Shown: positions 1 to 5,389 of the stretch, in pieces
Position numbering within the stretch: position 1 is the stretch's first letter
Layout: every line of letters begins with the position of its first letter
Assembly (NCBI GenBank): GCA_041484095.1
Contig: JBGPGW010000111.1
Span: 1-10,665, forward strand
Reading direction: 5' to 3'
Source: JBGPGW01 sp041484095
Lineage (GTDB): Bacteria > Pseudomonadota > Alphaproteobacteria > CADEGL01
DNA length: 10,665 bases
Position numbers and translations under genes: made by a program
The notes under the pieces: model-generated
What the model saw: only the letters and a program-made list of their open reading frames with translations
The model's database searches: none
Told to the model about the DNA's origin: nothing

Positions 1-17
1 ATGAGAGCGTTCGCCAT
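1..17 (-). CDS. 5' end of a phage gene leaving the window (possible coat protein)
   Basis: On the minus strand, six bases after the stop codon of the scaffold-like gene, an ATG at 17-15 opens a frame beginning Met-Ala-Asn-Ala-Leu before the window ends. A GGTGA sequence lies about seven bases upstream and could serve as the ribosome binding site, overlapping the end of the previous gene. In many podovirus-like genomes the gene directly after the scaffold encodes the major coat protein, and several coat proteins start with a similar Met-Ala-Asn sequence. The coat assignment rests on position and five residues only. That a coding frame starts here is likelier than its identity. Confidence 0.35.
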
Positions 18-22
18 CGCTT

Positions 23-643
23 TCACCAACGGTTGCGTTTGGAGGCGTCCGCGAGGGAGCGAACCACCCAGGGGTCATTGCCCAACCGCGTGATTTCGAG
101 GACGCGGGCCAATTGCGCTCCCCCGAGGCGCGCTACGGCCCGCCTCGCGGCTGCCAGTTCCCGCTCATATGCAGGCCCCCACAGCGCACGCAGGCTTTCC
201 ACACATTTGGCCTCGCGCGCGGAATCGGTCGCAGAATCGTTACGACGCGGATCGCAGCCAATTTCGGCGAAGCGCGCGATGACATTTCTGGCCTCGCCCT
301 GGCTCATGCCGGCGGCATGAAACCATTCCCGGACACGCGCAAGGCCGGCCGCAGTGGCCTGATCATCGGTGCCGGCATACTCGCGCGGCAGCGTGCCGAT
401 CTCGATGGGATAATCTTCGGGCGAGGCGGGCGGAGCGAGCGCCTCGCGTGCCGCATCCACGACGGTATCGGGCGATGCTTCGCCGGGATAGGCGGCTCTG
501 GCCAAAGCGTCACGGCGCGCAACCAGCGATTGATATTCGGGATGGCTCTTATCGTTGAGGACGTTGAACGTGTGGCCGTCGCCGTGGAGTTTCGCCAACT
601 CCGCTTCCGCACTTTCAGGCGTAAGACTGTCTGTCTCGTTCAT
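23..643 (-). CDS. phage head scaffolding-like protein (206 aa)
   Basis: This is a soluble, charged, mostly helical protein with no signal peptide or membrane segment. From memory of the family, its layout matches proteins encoded before the coat gene in podovirus-like prophages. There is an N-terminal segment with Asp-Lys-Ser-His-Pro-Glu-Tyr at about 31-37 followed by Ala-Tyr-Pro-Gly-Glu (51-55). A central part has the Gly-Met-Ser-Gln-Gly-Glu-Ala stretch (112-118). A C-terminal module contains Leu-Trp-Gly-Pro-Ala-Tyr (154-159) and Leu-Gly-Asn-Asp-Pro (187-191). Such proteins are thought to guide capsid assembly and are not kept in the mature head. The ATG at 643 is preceded by a strong AAGGAG ribosome binding site about six bases away. 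The next frame starts six bases after the stop. The family call is by motif recognition, not alignment; a general hypothetical phage protein is the alternative. Confidence 0.62.
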   Translation of the reverse strand: MNETDSLTPESAEAELAKLHGDGHTFNVLNDKSHPEYQSLVARRDALARAAYPGEASPDTVVDAAREALAPPASPEDYPIEIGTLPREYAGTDDQATAAGLARVREWFHAAGMSQGEARNVIARFAEIGCDPRRNDSATDSAREAKCVESLRALWGPAYERELAAARRAVARLGGAQLARVLEITRLGNDPWVVRSLADASKRNRW

Positions 644-761
644 GCGCTCTCCTTTTAAGTCGTGTCAATTCATTGCCGAGGCATGCGGCCTCACGGCTTA
701 GACGTCTCGTCGGGACTTGTTCTGACCGTTCGACCGAGCCTGCCGTTGCGGCGCCGTTCAT
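615..761 (-). CDS. possible 48-aa overlapping phage ORF
   Basis: The ATG at 761-759 overlaps the TGA of the upstream small gene in an ATGA arrangement, which is typical of translational coupling. A GAGGGGG run lies about seven bases upstream. The frame runs 48 codons and ends inside the scaffold-like gene, overlapping its start by 29 bases and covering its ribosome binding site. The product is basic and polar and I do not recognise it. It fills what would otherwise be a 114-base gap between two genes, which slightly favours it being real. It could equally be a chance frame, because GC-rich DNA makes such ORFs common. Confidence 0.3.
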   Translation of the reverse strand: MNGAATAGSVERSEQVPTRRLSREAACLGNELTRLKRRAHERDRQSYA

Positions 762-991
762 GCGCTCGCCCCCTCGAGGCAAAAGTCGCATACCGGCCTT
801 GCCGCCGCGGCCGACAGGGGCAAGAGATGTTCGCCAGGGCAGCCGACTGTTCCGCCCATGCCATCCATGGGATCGAGATCGACGGCATAGCCGTCCGCGC
901 CGGCAACAGGCATGATCGCGCCGGCCACCGTACCCAGTCGCGCCAGCCCGAAGACGTAGACGCGGCAACCAATGGGAAAATCTGTGGTCAC
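758..991 (-). CDS. small phage-type hypothetical protein (77 aa, GTG start)
   Basis: A short soluble protein that begins with Ile-Gly-Cys-Arg-Val-Tyr-Val (residues 7-13) and Leu-Gly-Thr-Val-Ala-Gly (19-24). Then follows Tyr-Ala-Val-Asp-Leu-Asp-Pro-Met-Asp-Gly (35-44). This pattern looks like a small beta-barrel of the kind seen in short phage proteins, with a variable tail after residue 58 that carries two cysteines. No function can be given. The start is a GTG at 991; no ATG exists in frame before the conserved-looking core. GGAAAG lies eight bases upstream and could be the ribosome binding site. It is the first gene of the leftward phage operon, downstream of the regulatory region shared with the repressor, and its stop overlaps the next possible ATG. 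Codon use and neatness of the gene order support it being real. Confidence 0.5.
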   Translation of the reverse strand: MTTDFPIGCRVYVFGLARLGTVAGAIMPVAGADGYAVDLDPMDGMGGTVGCPGEHLLPLSAAAARPVCDFCLEGASA

Positions 992-1067
992 GGCCTCATC
1001 TTTCCACTGCCCGTCCCGGGCTGTTTTGAGCCGCGCCGCGCCCCTCCGACGCTGTTTTTCTCTCTAT

Positions 1068-1081
1068 CACACGAAAATGTG
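1068..1081. promoter_or_regulatory. palindromic operator candidate CACA-N6-TGTG
   Basis: The 14-mer CACACGAAAATGTG has inverted CACA and TGTG arms around six bases. It matches the site at 3088 in 10 of 14 positions. It lies in the divergent spacer between the leftward phage genes and the rightward repressor. A weak leftward promoter can be drawn around it, with TTGCTA (1089-1084) and TAGAGA (1066-1061) separated by 17 bases. On that reading the palindrome sits inside the promoter spacer, where a bound repressor would block RNA polymerase. Its assignment to the adjacent repressor is inference from position and recurrence. Confidence 0.45.
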
Positions 1082-1092
1082 TCTAGCAATGG

Positions 1093-1112
1093 AATCATCG
1101 TATGATTATGAT
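1093..1112 (+). promoter_or_regulatory. second inverted repeat and candidate -10 of the repressor promoter
   Basis: AATCAT-CGT-ATGATT (1093-1107) is a perfect 6+6 inverted repeat. It contains TATGAT at 1101-1106, and another TATGAT follows at 1107-1112. Both are close to the TATAAT consensus and point toward the repressor gene 150 bases downstream. No good -35 box accompanies either, as often happens in promoters needing an activator. The repeat is unlike the CACA-N6-TGTG sites, so a second regulator may bind here, or it may be a chance AT-rich palindrome. Confidence 0.3.
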
Positions 1113-1264
1113 ACCTGTGTTGTGGACCGATGCGTCCATGCGGATGAGAGCGGTGCGACCTCCGGGTTCGCAAGAGCCGCCGAGGCGGGAGATCACATCA
1201 TGAGAACGATCAACACATCGCGCACAGTGTACGATCTGTGGCCATCTCTTCAGGGAGACGGTCG

Positions 1265-2002
1265 ATGAAAAAACGACGTGAGCGCGCTGCGGATAAACGC
1301 CGCCGTGCCCTCCAACGGTTCATGGCCGAGCGCGGGCTGACACCGGCTGAATGGGCTCGACGGGCGCATATCTCTTCGAGCGCGCTCTACAACTTCCTCA
1401 ACAGCTATAGCGATTCCCTGAGTATCCAAACGCTCGACGCGCTCGCACGCGCCGCGGGCGTGTCGACCGCGAGACTTGTTGGCGATGACAAAGCCGGCGA
1501 AAGCGTTTCCTTTCCGCACGTCACCGTGATCGGCTACGTCGAAGCCGGGCATTACGTCGAGAATCCGGAATGGGCACCGGACATGCGCTTTGACGTCGCC
1601 GTTCCCATGGATAGCGACGTCGCCCCGCGCGCCTTCGGCCTCCGCATCAAGGGTTCGTCGATGAATCGAATCTATCCGGAAGGCACGATCGTTATCTGTG
1701 TGCCTGTCTGGGATTTCGATGGCGAGATTTCATCGGGCGACCGCGTTGTTTGCCGACGACGAAACCGGCAGGGCGCCTACGAAACCACGGTGAAGGAGCT
1801 GGCCTTTGATCTCGGCGGGCGCGCCTGGCTATGGCCGCGCTCGGATGATCCTCAACATCAAACACCAATTGCGGTCCCCTGGCCGCCACCGGAAGAGGTG
1901 GAGACCGCATTTGCTGATGAGCATGAAATCGCGATGATCGCGATCGTGATCGCTGCCTATCAGGTCGAGTCCGCCGCCCATCGCCCGCCCAAATCGCGCT
2001 AG
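1265..2002 (+). CDS. phage repressor of the CI/LexA type: HTH plus S24 self-cleavage domain (245 aa)
   Basis: This is a transcriptional repressor that holds the prophage silent and would cleave itself when activated RecA signals DNA damage. A basic N-terminus (1-15) leads into a Cro/CI-type helix-turn-helix at about 24-66, containing Thr-Pro-Ala-Glu-Trp-Ala-Arg-Arg-Ala and Ser-Ser-Ser-Ala-Leu-Tyr-Asn-Phe. The C-terminal peptidase S24 domain has a cleavage-type Ala-Gly at 94-95, the nucleophile Ser132 in Gly-Ser-Ser-Met, and the general-base Lys177 in Thr-Thr-Val-Lys-Glu-Leu. The order and spacing fit LexA/CI. The ATG at 1265 was chosen over an in-frame GTG at 1238 because AGGGAG lies eight bases before it and the extension lacks family character. 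It is divergent from the phage operon; its likely operators are at 1068 and 3055-3101. Confidence 0.88.
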   Translation: MKKRRERAADKRRRALQRFMAERGLTPAEWARRAHISSSALYNFLNSYSDSLSIQTLDALARAAGVSTARLVGDDKAGESVSFPHVTVIGYVEAGHYVENPEWAPDMRFDVAVPMDSDVAPRAFGLRIKGSSMNRIYPEGTIVICVPVWDFDGEISSGDRVVCRRRNRQGAYETTVKELAFDLGGRAWLWPRSDDPQHQTPIAVPWPPPEEVETAFADEHEIAMIAIVIAAYQVESAAHRPPKSR

Positions 2003-2006
2003 CGCG
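1995..2006. repeat. 12-base perfect palindrome at the repressor stop codon
   Basis: CGCGCTAGCGCG is self-complementary and contains the TAG stop of the repressor gene. It has no loop and no following T run, so it is a poor candidate for an intrinsic terminator. GC-rich genomes contain many such palindromes, and I attach no function to it. Confidence 0.25.
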
Positions 2007-2314
2007 GCCGTTCGATCGCCAGCTGCATGAGATCAATCAATACGATGGATGCCTATTGGGTAACAGTTCAAGCGTTCGGCGATTTATGGCAACGGGGCTT
2101 TGCGCGCTCTTCAAGCCTAATCATGTACTGTCGCGTTCCATTCTTTCCGCGCATCACGAAACACGATCCTTCGGGATATTTTGAGTGCACGCGGACAGCC
2201 GCACGAGGCTATTGCGAGGAGGGATGACAGCAGCACTCATAATGCATCTGGCCGAGAAGAGCGCGGCGAGTGAGACTGCGCCTGACGTCTACGCCATCTT
2301 TCTCACTAACACGA
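2003..2314. other. gene-poor interval after the repressor
   Basis: No convincing gene lies between the repressor stop and the end of the lipoprotein gene on the other strand. Short plus-strand frames here (such as 2027-2227) lack ribosome binding sites and have implausible composition. Base composition is somewhat less GC-rich than the surroundings. The two flanking genes are convergent, but I see no clear hairpin followed by T residues. A six-base inverted pair, AGTGAG and CTCACT, occurs around 2269-2308 and is probably chance. I see no tRNA-like fold or att-like repeat. Confidence 0.4.
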
Positions 2315-2971
2315 TCAGCTCGGCGGCTCGTGGGAATCCGCGACATACCAGAGGTTGCCGATGCGCCTCAGATAAACAAAATGGCCGACTGGCCCGGTGA
2401 ATGGCCGGCACAGCCATTTTTGATCGAATACACATTCGATGACGTCGACCACCGCCAAAAGATCGCCTGACGCGGGTCGCCAATCGACGTCGAGATCGCG
2501 CGGGAGATCCTTTCGCGTGAACGGGCCGAGACGCCGAAAGCGATAGTCGAAGATGCGCCGCTTGTCGGATGGCTCATACTGTACCACGAGCTTCGGTACA
2601 TTCTGGGCGATGGCGCAAAGTGCGTTGTCGCGTCGCGCGATGCAGGCCAGATAGGTCTCGACAGCGCACGTCGCATTGCGCCCGTTCCCGATGCATACGC
2701 TGTCGGTCTCGGCGCCAAATGTCGTCAGACGCAACCAGTGATCACCCTTGGGCCGCGCCGGGAGCACTTCGGGTGCCGTGGCACTTAAAACCGGTTTGGT
2801 CGAAACCGCTTCCGGCGATGAAATCCCGGGCGCCCCGGACGAGCCGGAAACCGGTTTGAGCTCCCCCTGATTCTCACAACCCGAAAGATAGAGCATGGTC
2901 AGGATGGCCATGAGACCTCCCCGCAGCCGGCGAGGCCATTCCGATTCATGTGACATCCCGCTCACCACCAT
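2315..2971 (-). CDS. cysteine-rich lipoprotein of unknown function (218 aa)
   Basis: A predicted exported lipoprotein. A basic stretch (Arg14, Arg15, Arg17) precedes a hydrophobic segment (20-29) ending in the lipobox Leu29-Ser-Gly-Cys32; glutamate follows the cysteine. A flexible Pro/Ser-rich linker (about 39-75) tethers a globular domain holding six further cysteines at 93, 102, 110, 119, 180 and 188, an even number that suits periplasmic disulfides. I do not recognise the fold. The ATG at 2971 was chosen because GAGGGAGC precedes it directly. A GTG at 3007 would add twelve residues, and internal Met6 or Met21 are possible. The upstream spacer carries the CACA-N6-TGTG palindromes, one overlapping a weak leftward promoter (TAAAAT at about 3075-3070). 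A lysogenic-conversion or superinfection-exclusion lipoprotein is a reasonable guess, but a host gene is possible. Confidence 0.6.
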   Translation of the reverse strand: MVVSGMSHESEWPRRLRGGLMAILTMLYLSGCENQGELKPVSGSSGAPGISSPEAVSTKPVLSATAPEVLPARPKGDHWLRLTTFGAETDSVCIGNGRNATCAVETYLACIARRDNALCAIAQNVPKLVVQYEPSDKRRIFDYRFRRLGPFTRKDLPRDLDVDWRPASGDLLAVVDVIECVFDQKWLCRPFTGPVGHFVYLRRIGNLWYVADSHEPPS

Positions 2972-3054
2972 GCTCCCTCTCGAATTCAGACTGCCATGCT
3001 CCGTCACGCTATGGAACCGCCCTTTGGGCAGGCGTCAGCAGGGGCAATCCTTAA

Positions 3055-3068
3055 CACATAATAATGAG
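3055..3068. promoter_or_regulatory. degenerate copy of the palindromic operator
   Basis: CACATAATAATGAG matches the perfect palindrome 33 bases to its right in 11 of 14 positions; its right arm is imperfect. The 33-base start-to-start distance is close to three helical turns, so two bound dimers would face the same side of the DNA, as in cooperatively bound phage operators. It lies in the divergent spacer between the lipoprotein and the 95-residue protein. Function is inferred. Confidence 0.4.
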
Positions 3069-3087
3069 ATTTTAGGCTTGCCATCGA

Positions 3088-3101
3088 CACATAACTATGT
3101 G
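3088..3101. promoter_or_regulatory. perfect palindromic operator candidate CACATA-AC-TATGTG
   Basis: A perfect 6+6 inverted repeat with a two-base centre, sharing the CACA-N6-TGTG frame with the site in the repressor's own regulatory region. It lies 46 bases upstream of the start codon at 3148 and about 115 bases upstream of the lipoprotein start. Of the three sites it is the most symmetric, so it may be the strongest. Binding by the repressor at 1265 is inferred from recurrence of the same motif in both divergent spacers. Confidence 0.45.
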
Positions 3102-3147
3102 ACCGTGGCCGTGTGGGAGAAATCGATACCGCACGACGAGGACGGTA

Positions 3148-3435
3148 ATGCGTGAAGCCGATCGCCAAGGCCTCTACGCGCGTTACAACGGGCCCCTTTC
3201 GCCGGAGGCGCGGGCGGCCCTTGATGATCGGATACGAAGTGGCAGCCGACGCGCCACCCAAGAGGCCTGGGGCACAGTTCGCTTCTGGGCGAAGCGCGCG
3301 CTCGCCGCTCGGCGCGCGCGGGATCTCACAGAACAGGATCGTAGCGAGCACTGGCTCAACGCCGCACTTCTGACCTGGCAGGAAGCGCGCGCGGCTGAAC
3401 GATCTGCCGTCTTACGCAAGGAGCAAGCGGCATGA
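3148..3435 (+). CDS. small charged helical protein, unknown function (95 aa)
   Basis: A short soluble protein, rich in Arg, Ala and Glu and predicted to be almost entirely helical from residue 17 on. Tryptophans and aromatics are spaced along the helices (Trp41, Phe46, Trp47, Trp69, Trp77). It has no signal or membrane segment. I do not recognise it; size and composition resemble small early phage proteins. The ATG at 3148 has GAGGA five bases upstream, and the coding frame has strong GC at third codon positions. It is divergent from the lipoprotein gene, with the palindromic operator candidates between them. Its TGA overlaps an ATG that opens a frame closing after two codons, which could mark the lost start of a following gene. 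Confidence 0.55.
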   Translation: MREADRQGLYARYNGPLSPEARAALDDRIRSGSRRATQEAWGTVRFWAKRALAARRARDLTEQDRSEHWLNAALLTWQEARAAERSAVLRKEQAA

Positions 3436-3746
3436 CCTGAAGGTCGCTCACATCAGAAAGGCCGGATGGCGTTGCCCTGCGCCCCCGGCCTAGGGATACG
3501 CAGGGCGGGACCTCCCCCGCCCGGCTCCACCTTGAGCGAGGCTCCTTGCCTCCCCTGCGCATCCCGTCATGCTCGGGCACTCGGCTGCCGCCAGCGCAAT
3601 ACGCCCCTTGCGCAGGGATGTTGCGTGCATCGAAATCCAGAACGAACAATCGACCCTCAGCGCGCGCGATGGCGCAGGTCGAAATGAATACCGAGCGCCC
3701 CCAGCCCGACTTGGCCGGACCATACCGGCGGCATTAGCCAACCAGC
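3436..3746. other. non-coding GC-rich interval at the probable phage/host boundary
   Basis: No frame here has a good start, ribosome binding site and plausible protein. The minus strand is open from about 3733 to 3356 in one frame and contains the reasonable-looking stretch Arg-Leu-Phe-Val-Leu-Asp-Phe-Asp-Ala-Arg-Asn-Ile-Pro near 3615-3655, but it has no start codon upstream of 3649 and becomes low-quality further on. It may be a decayed coding remnant. The interval separates phage-type genes from metabolic genes, so an old recombination or excision junction could lie here. I found no direct repeats marking att sites. Confidence 0.35.
3475..3617. repeat. cluster of GC-rich inverted repeats
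   Basis: Four complementary pairs are packed into about 140 bases. CCCTGCG (3475-3481) pairs with CGCAGGG (3499-3505). GGGCGGG (3503-3509) pairs with CCCGCCC (3516-3522) around six bases. GAGGC (3538-3542) pairs with GCCTC (3548-3552) around five bases. CCCTGCGCA (3553-3561) pairs with TGCGCAGGG (3609-3617), a nine-base perfect match. The CCCTGCG unit itself recurs. This could be a REP-like element, a structured RNA, or the terminator zone of the two converging genes, though no T run follows any hairpin. Confidence 0.4.
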
Positions 3747-4820
3747 TCAACCGCGCGTCTTGCGCTCCACCATTCCCGCCATGAGGTACATGATGACGTA
3801 GACGATCAAGCGATAGACAACAGCCGACCCCGGCGGGATGCAGATAAACGACATGGCATCGAGCCCGCGCGCGCCAATCTCGTAGGCGATGCGCAAAACC
3901 TCGTAGTCGGTCATGCCGATGGGCTCGGCCAAATCGCCGAGAATGTCGCCCGGGGCGGGCCCCGCGCCGCCGATCACGTCCATGTCGAAATGGACATAGA
4001 CGGCGTTCGTTCCCTCATAGGCGTGCCGCAGCTCGCCACACACCTTCTCCACGTCGAAGCCGCGGCGGATACGCCACATGGGAAAGAAGTGCGTGCCGCC
4101 ATCGAGGAAACGCCGCACCTGCACCTTGTGCTCGAGCATGCCGCGCTCACCGATCTCGATCAGATTCTTCGGATCGAAGTTCGGACAAAACTCGTAGGTC
4201 TTGTACTTCCACGAATCGCTGCCGGCGATTCGCGGATCCATGGTCAGTTTGTCGATCGGCGCGATATCCCAGTGCGTATCGAGGCTGATCATGCCGACCT
4301 TGCCCTTTGTCCGCTCCGCCACGGGCTTGGCAATGGCGAAGGAGCCGCAGGGTGAATTTTGCCCGATAACGATCGGGATCGCGCCGGCGTCGAGCGCGTC
4401 GTTGACCTTCTGCTCCACCGCCGCCTGCGCGCGAAGGATGTTCTCGGCCGTCGGCTTCGTGAGACTTTCCGGCGGGATCGCCGCGTCACCATAGTCGACG
4501 AGCTTCAAATGTTCGAACACGTCGACGTTGAAGTCCTGGATATAGCCGGATCCGTAACGCACGGATTGCTGACGGATGCGTTTCGATGCGGCAAGCCACT
4601 CGTCCTTCCCCACACCGGCATAGCCACGCCAGCCCGCGACGTAGGGGGCGCCGATGATGACGACGTCGGCTCCCTTCAACTCCTCCGGTTTCGTCGCATG
4701 CGGGCGCGCCATGAAGGTCGGCGTCTCCGCTTCGATCATCGGCACGTACCAGGGCGCCGTGAACGAGAAGGTATTCTCCATTCTGTTGCGCTCGATCTCG
4801 TCCCAGCTTGGATAGACCAT
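3747..4820 (-). CDS. arginase/agmatinase-fold (ureohydrolase-like) protein lacking one metal ligand (357 aa)
   Basis: Ureohydrolases cleave a guanidino group to urea with two Mn ions. Four of the family's motifs can be placed. Asp-Thr-His-Trp-Asp (181-185) matches the Asp-x-His-x-Asp metal motif, and Phe-Asp-Met-Asp (278-281) matches the second Asp-x-Asp motif. Glu299-Pro-Ile-Gly-Met-Thr resembles the Glu-Pro-Gly-Gly-Leu-Thr segment, and a C-terminal helix follows. However, where the family has Gly-Gly-Asp-His-Ser, this protein has Gly153-Gln-Asn-Ser-Pro-Cys-Gly, so the first histidine ligand is absent, and Asp281 is followed by Val-Ile-Gly-Gly instead of the common Asp-Pro. Activity may be altered or the substrate unusual. 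The ATG at 4820 has GAGGAG eight bases upstream; the frame remains open to 4901. It is the last gene of the leftward metabolic run. Confidence 0.75.
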   Translation of the reverse strand: MVYPSWDEIERNRMENTFSFTAPWYVPMIEAETPTFMARPHATKPEELKGADVVIIGAPYVAGWRGYAGVGKDEWLAASKRIRQQSVRYGSGYIQDFNVDVFEHLKLVDYGDAAIPPESLTKPTAENILRAQAAVEQKVNDALDAGAIPIVIGQNSPCGSFAIAKPVAERTKGKVGMISLDTHWDIAPIDKLTMDPRIAGSDSWKYKTYEFCPNFDPKNLIEIGERGMLEHKVQVRRFLDGGTHFFPMWRIRRGFDVEKVCGELRHAYEGTNAVYVHFDMDVIGGAGPAPGDILGDLAEPIGMTDYEVLRIAYEIGARGLDAMSFICIPPGSAVVYRLIVYVIMYLMAGMVERKTRG

Positions 4821-4913
4821 ATGCGACTCCTCACAGCAGAAATTGAAGGTGAATTGAATATCGGGTGCGGCCGAACCTCGACGCGCAACATTCAGCGACA
4901 AGAACTCCGCCGG

Positions 4914-5252
4914 CTACAACCGCAGCTTGGTCGAGAGTATGCCGCAATCGTTCCCCGACATTTCCTGGGACTCGATGACGCCCTTCGTATCGACGATGAA
5001 CTGGACCCTGCAGTAACGCGGCAATCCCGGGCTCGCCGTGGCGTCCACCCAATCGTAGCGCGCGAGCGCTCGCCCGTCTGCAAGCGTGGCGATCTGGCTC
5101 GGTTCTCCCGAATTGGCAATAACGTCCTTGAGCGGAATTCCTGCATAGGAACGCGCTGGCCGATAGGTGAGGCATGAGGAGACGGCCAAGACCATAAGAA
5201 GGGCCATCCCGCCAAAGAGCATCCGTTTCGATATGCGTTTCATGGGGCTCAT
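4914..5252 (-). CDS. small BamE/SmpA-like lipoprotein (about 112 aa)
   Basis: An N-terminal basic region (Lys5, Arg6, Lys9, Arg10) and hydrophobic segment (12-24) end in a lipobox-like Val-Ser-Ser-Cys27, so an outer-membrane or periplasmic lipoprotein is likely. The mature part contains Ile-Pro-Leu-Lys-Asp-Val-Ile (39-45) followed by Ser-Gly-Glu-Pro (48-51), and Leu-Ala-Asp-Gly-Arg-Ala-Leu-Ala-Arg-Tyr-Asp (57-67). This is the helix-then-hairpin pattern of small SmpA/OmlA (BamE-like) domains. Two cysteines, 81 and 103, may form a disulfide. The start is uncertain: the frame opens at an ATG at 5318, and Met1 or Met4 of this model give a more normal signal peptide, but none has a clear ribosome binding site. 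It lies between two catabolic enzyme genes with 137- and 93-base gaps, so it may be a separately transcribed gene. Confidence 0.6.
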   Translation of the reverse strand: MSPMKRISKRMLFGGMALLMVLAVSSCLTYRPARSYAGIPLKDVIANSGEPSQIATLADGRALARYDWVDATASPGLPRYCRVQFIVDTKGVIESQEMSGNDCGILSTKLRL

Positions 5253-5389
5253 GGGCACACCAAGCCCGCCGACGCTCAATCGCCGATCAGTCGTTCGAGA
5301 GATCGCACGGTCTGTCATGAACTCAAGCTTAGGATAACCCTACCCATGGCCGCTTCAAGTGGTGTGCCCCAATATCCGCGAATGTTCAT

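Noticed and set aside
113..658. Plus-strand open frame opposite the scaffold-like gene
   Set aside because: The minus frame has a strong AAGGAG site and phage-family motifs; this one has neither.
988..1173. Minus-strand 61-codon frame overlapping the start of the 77-aa gene
   Set aside because: It runs through the regulatory region with the palindromes and has an implausible His/Arg-rich composition.
1223..1240. CACAG-N8-CTGTG inverted repeat just before the repressor ribosome binding site
   Set aside because: The arm spacing is four bases longer than in the CACA-N6-TGTG sites, so it does not belong to the same set; it could be autoregulatory, but nothing else supports that.
4359..5177. Plus-strand open frame (272 codons) across the arginase-fold and small lipoprotein genes
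   Set aside because: It spans two minus-strand genes with recognisable features and is dominated by Arg and Asp.
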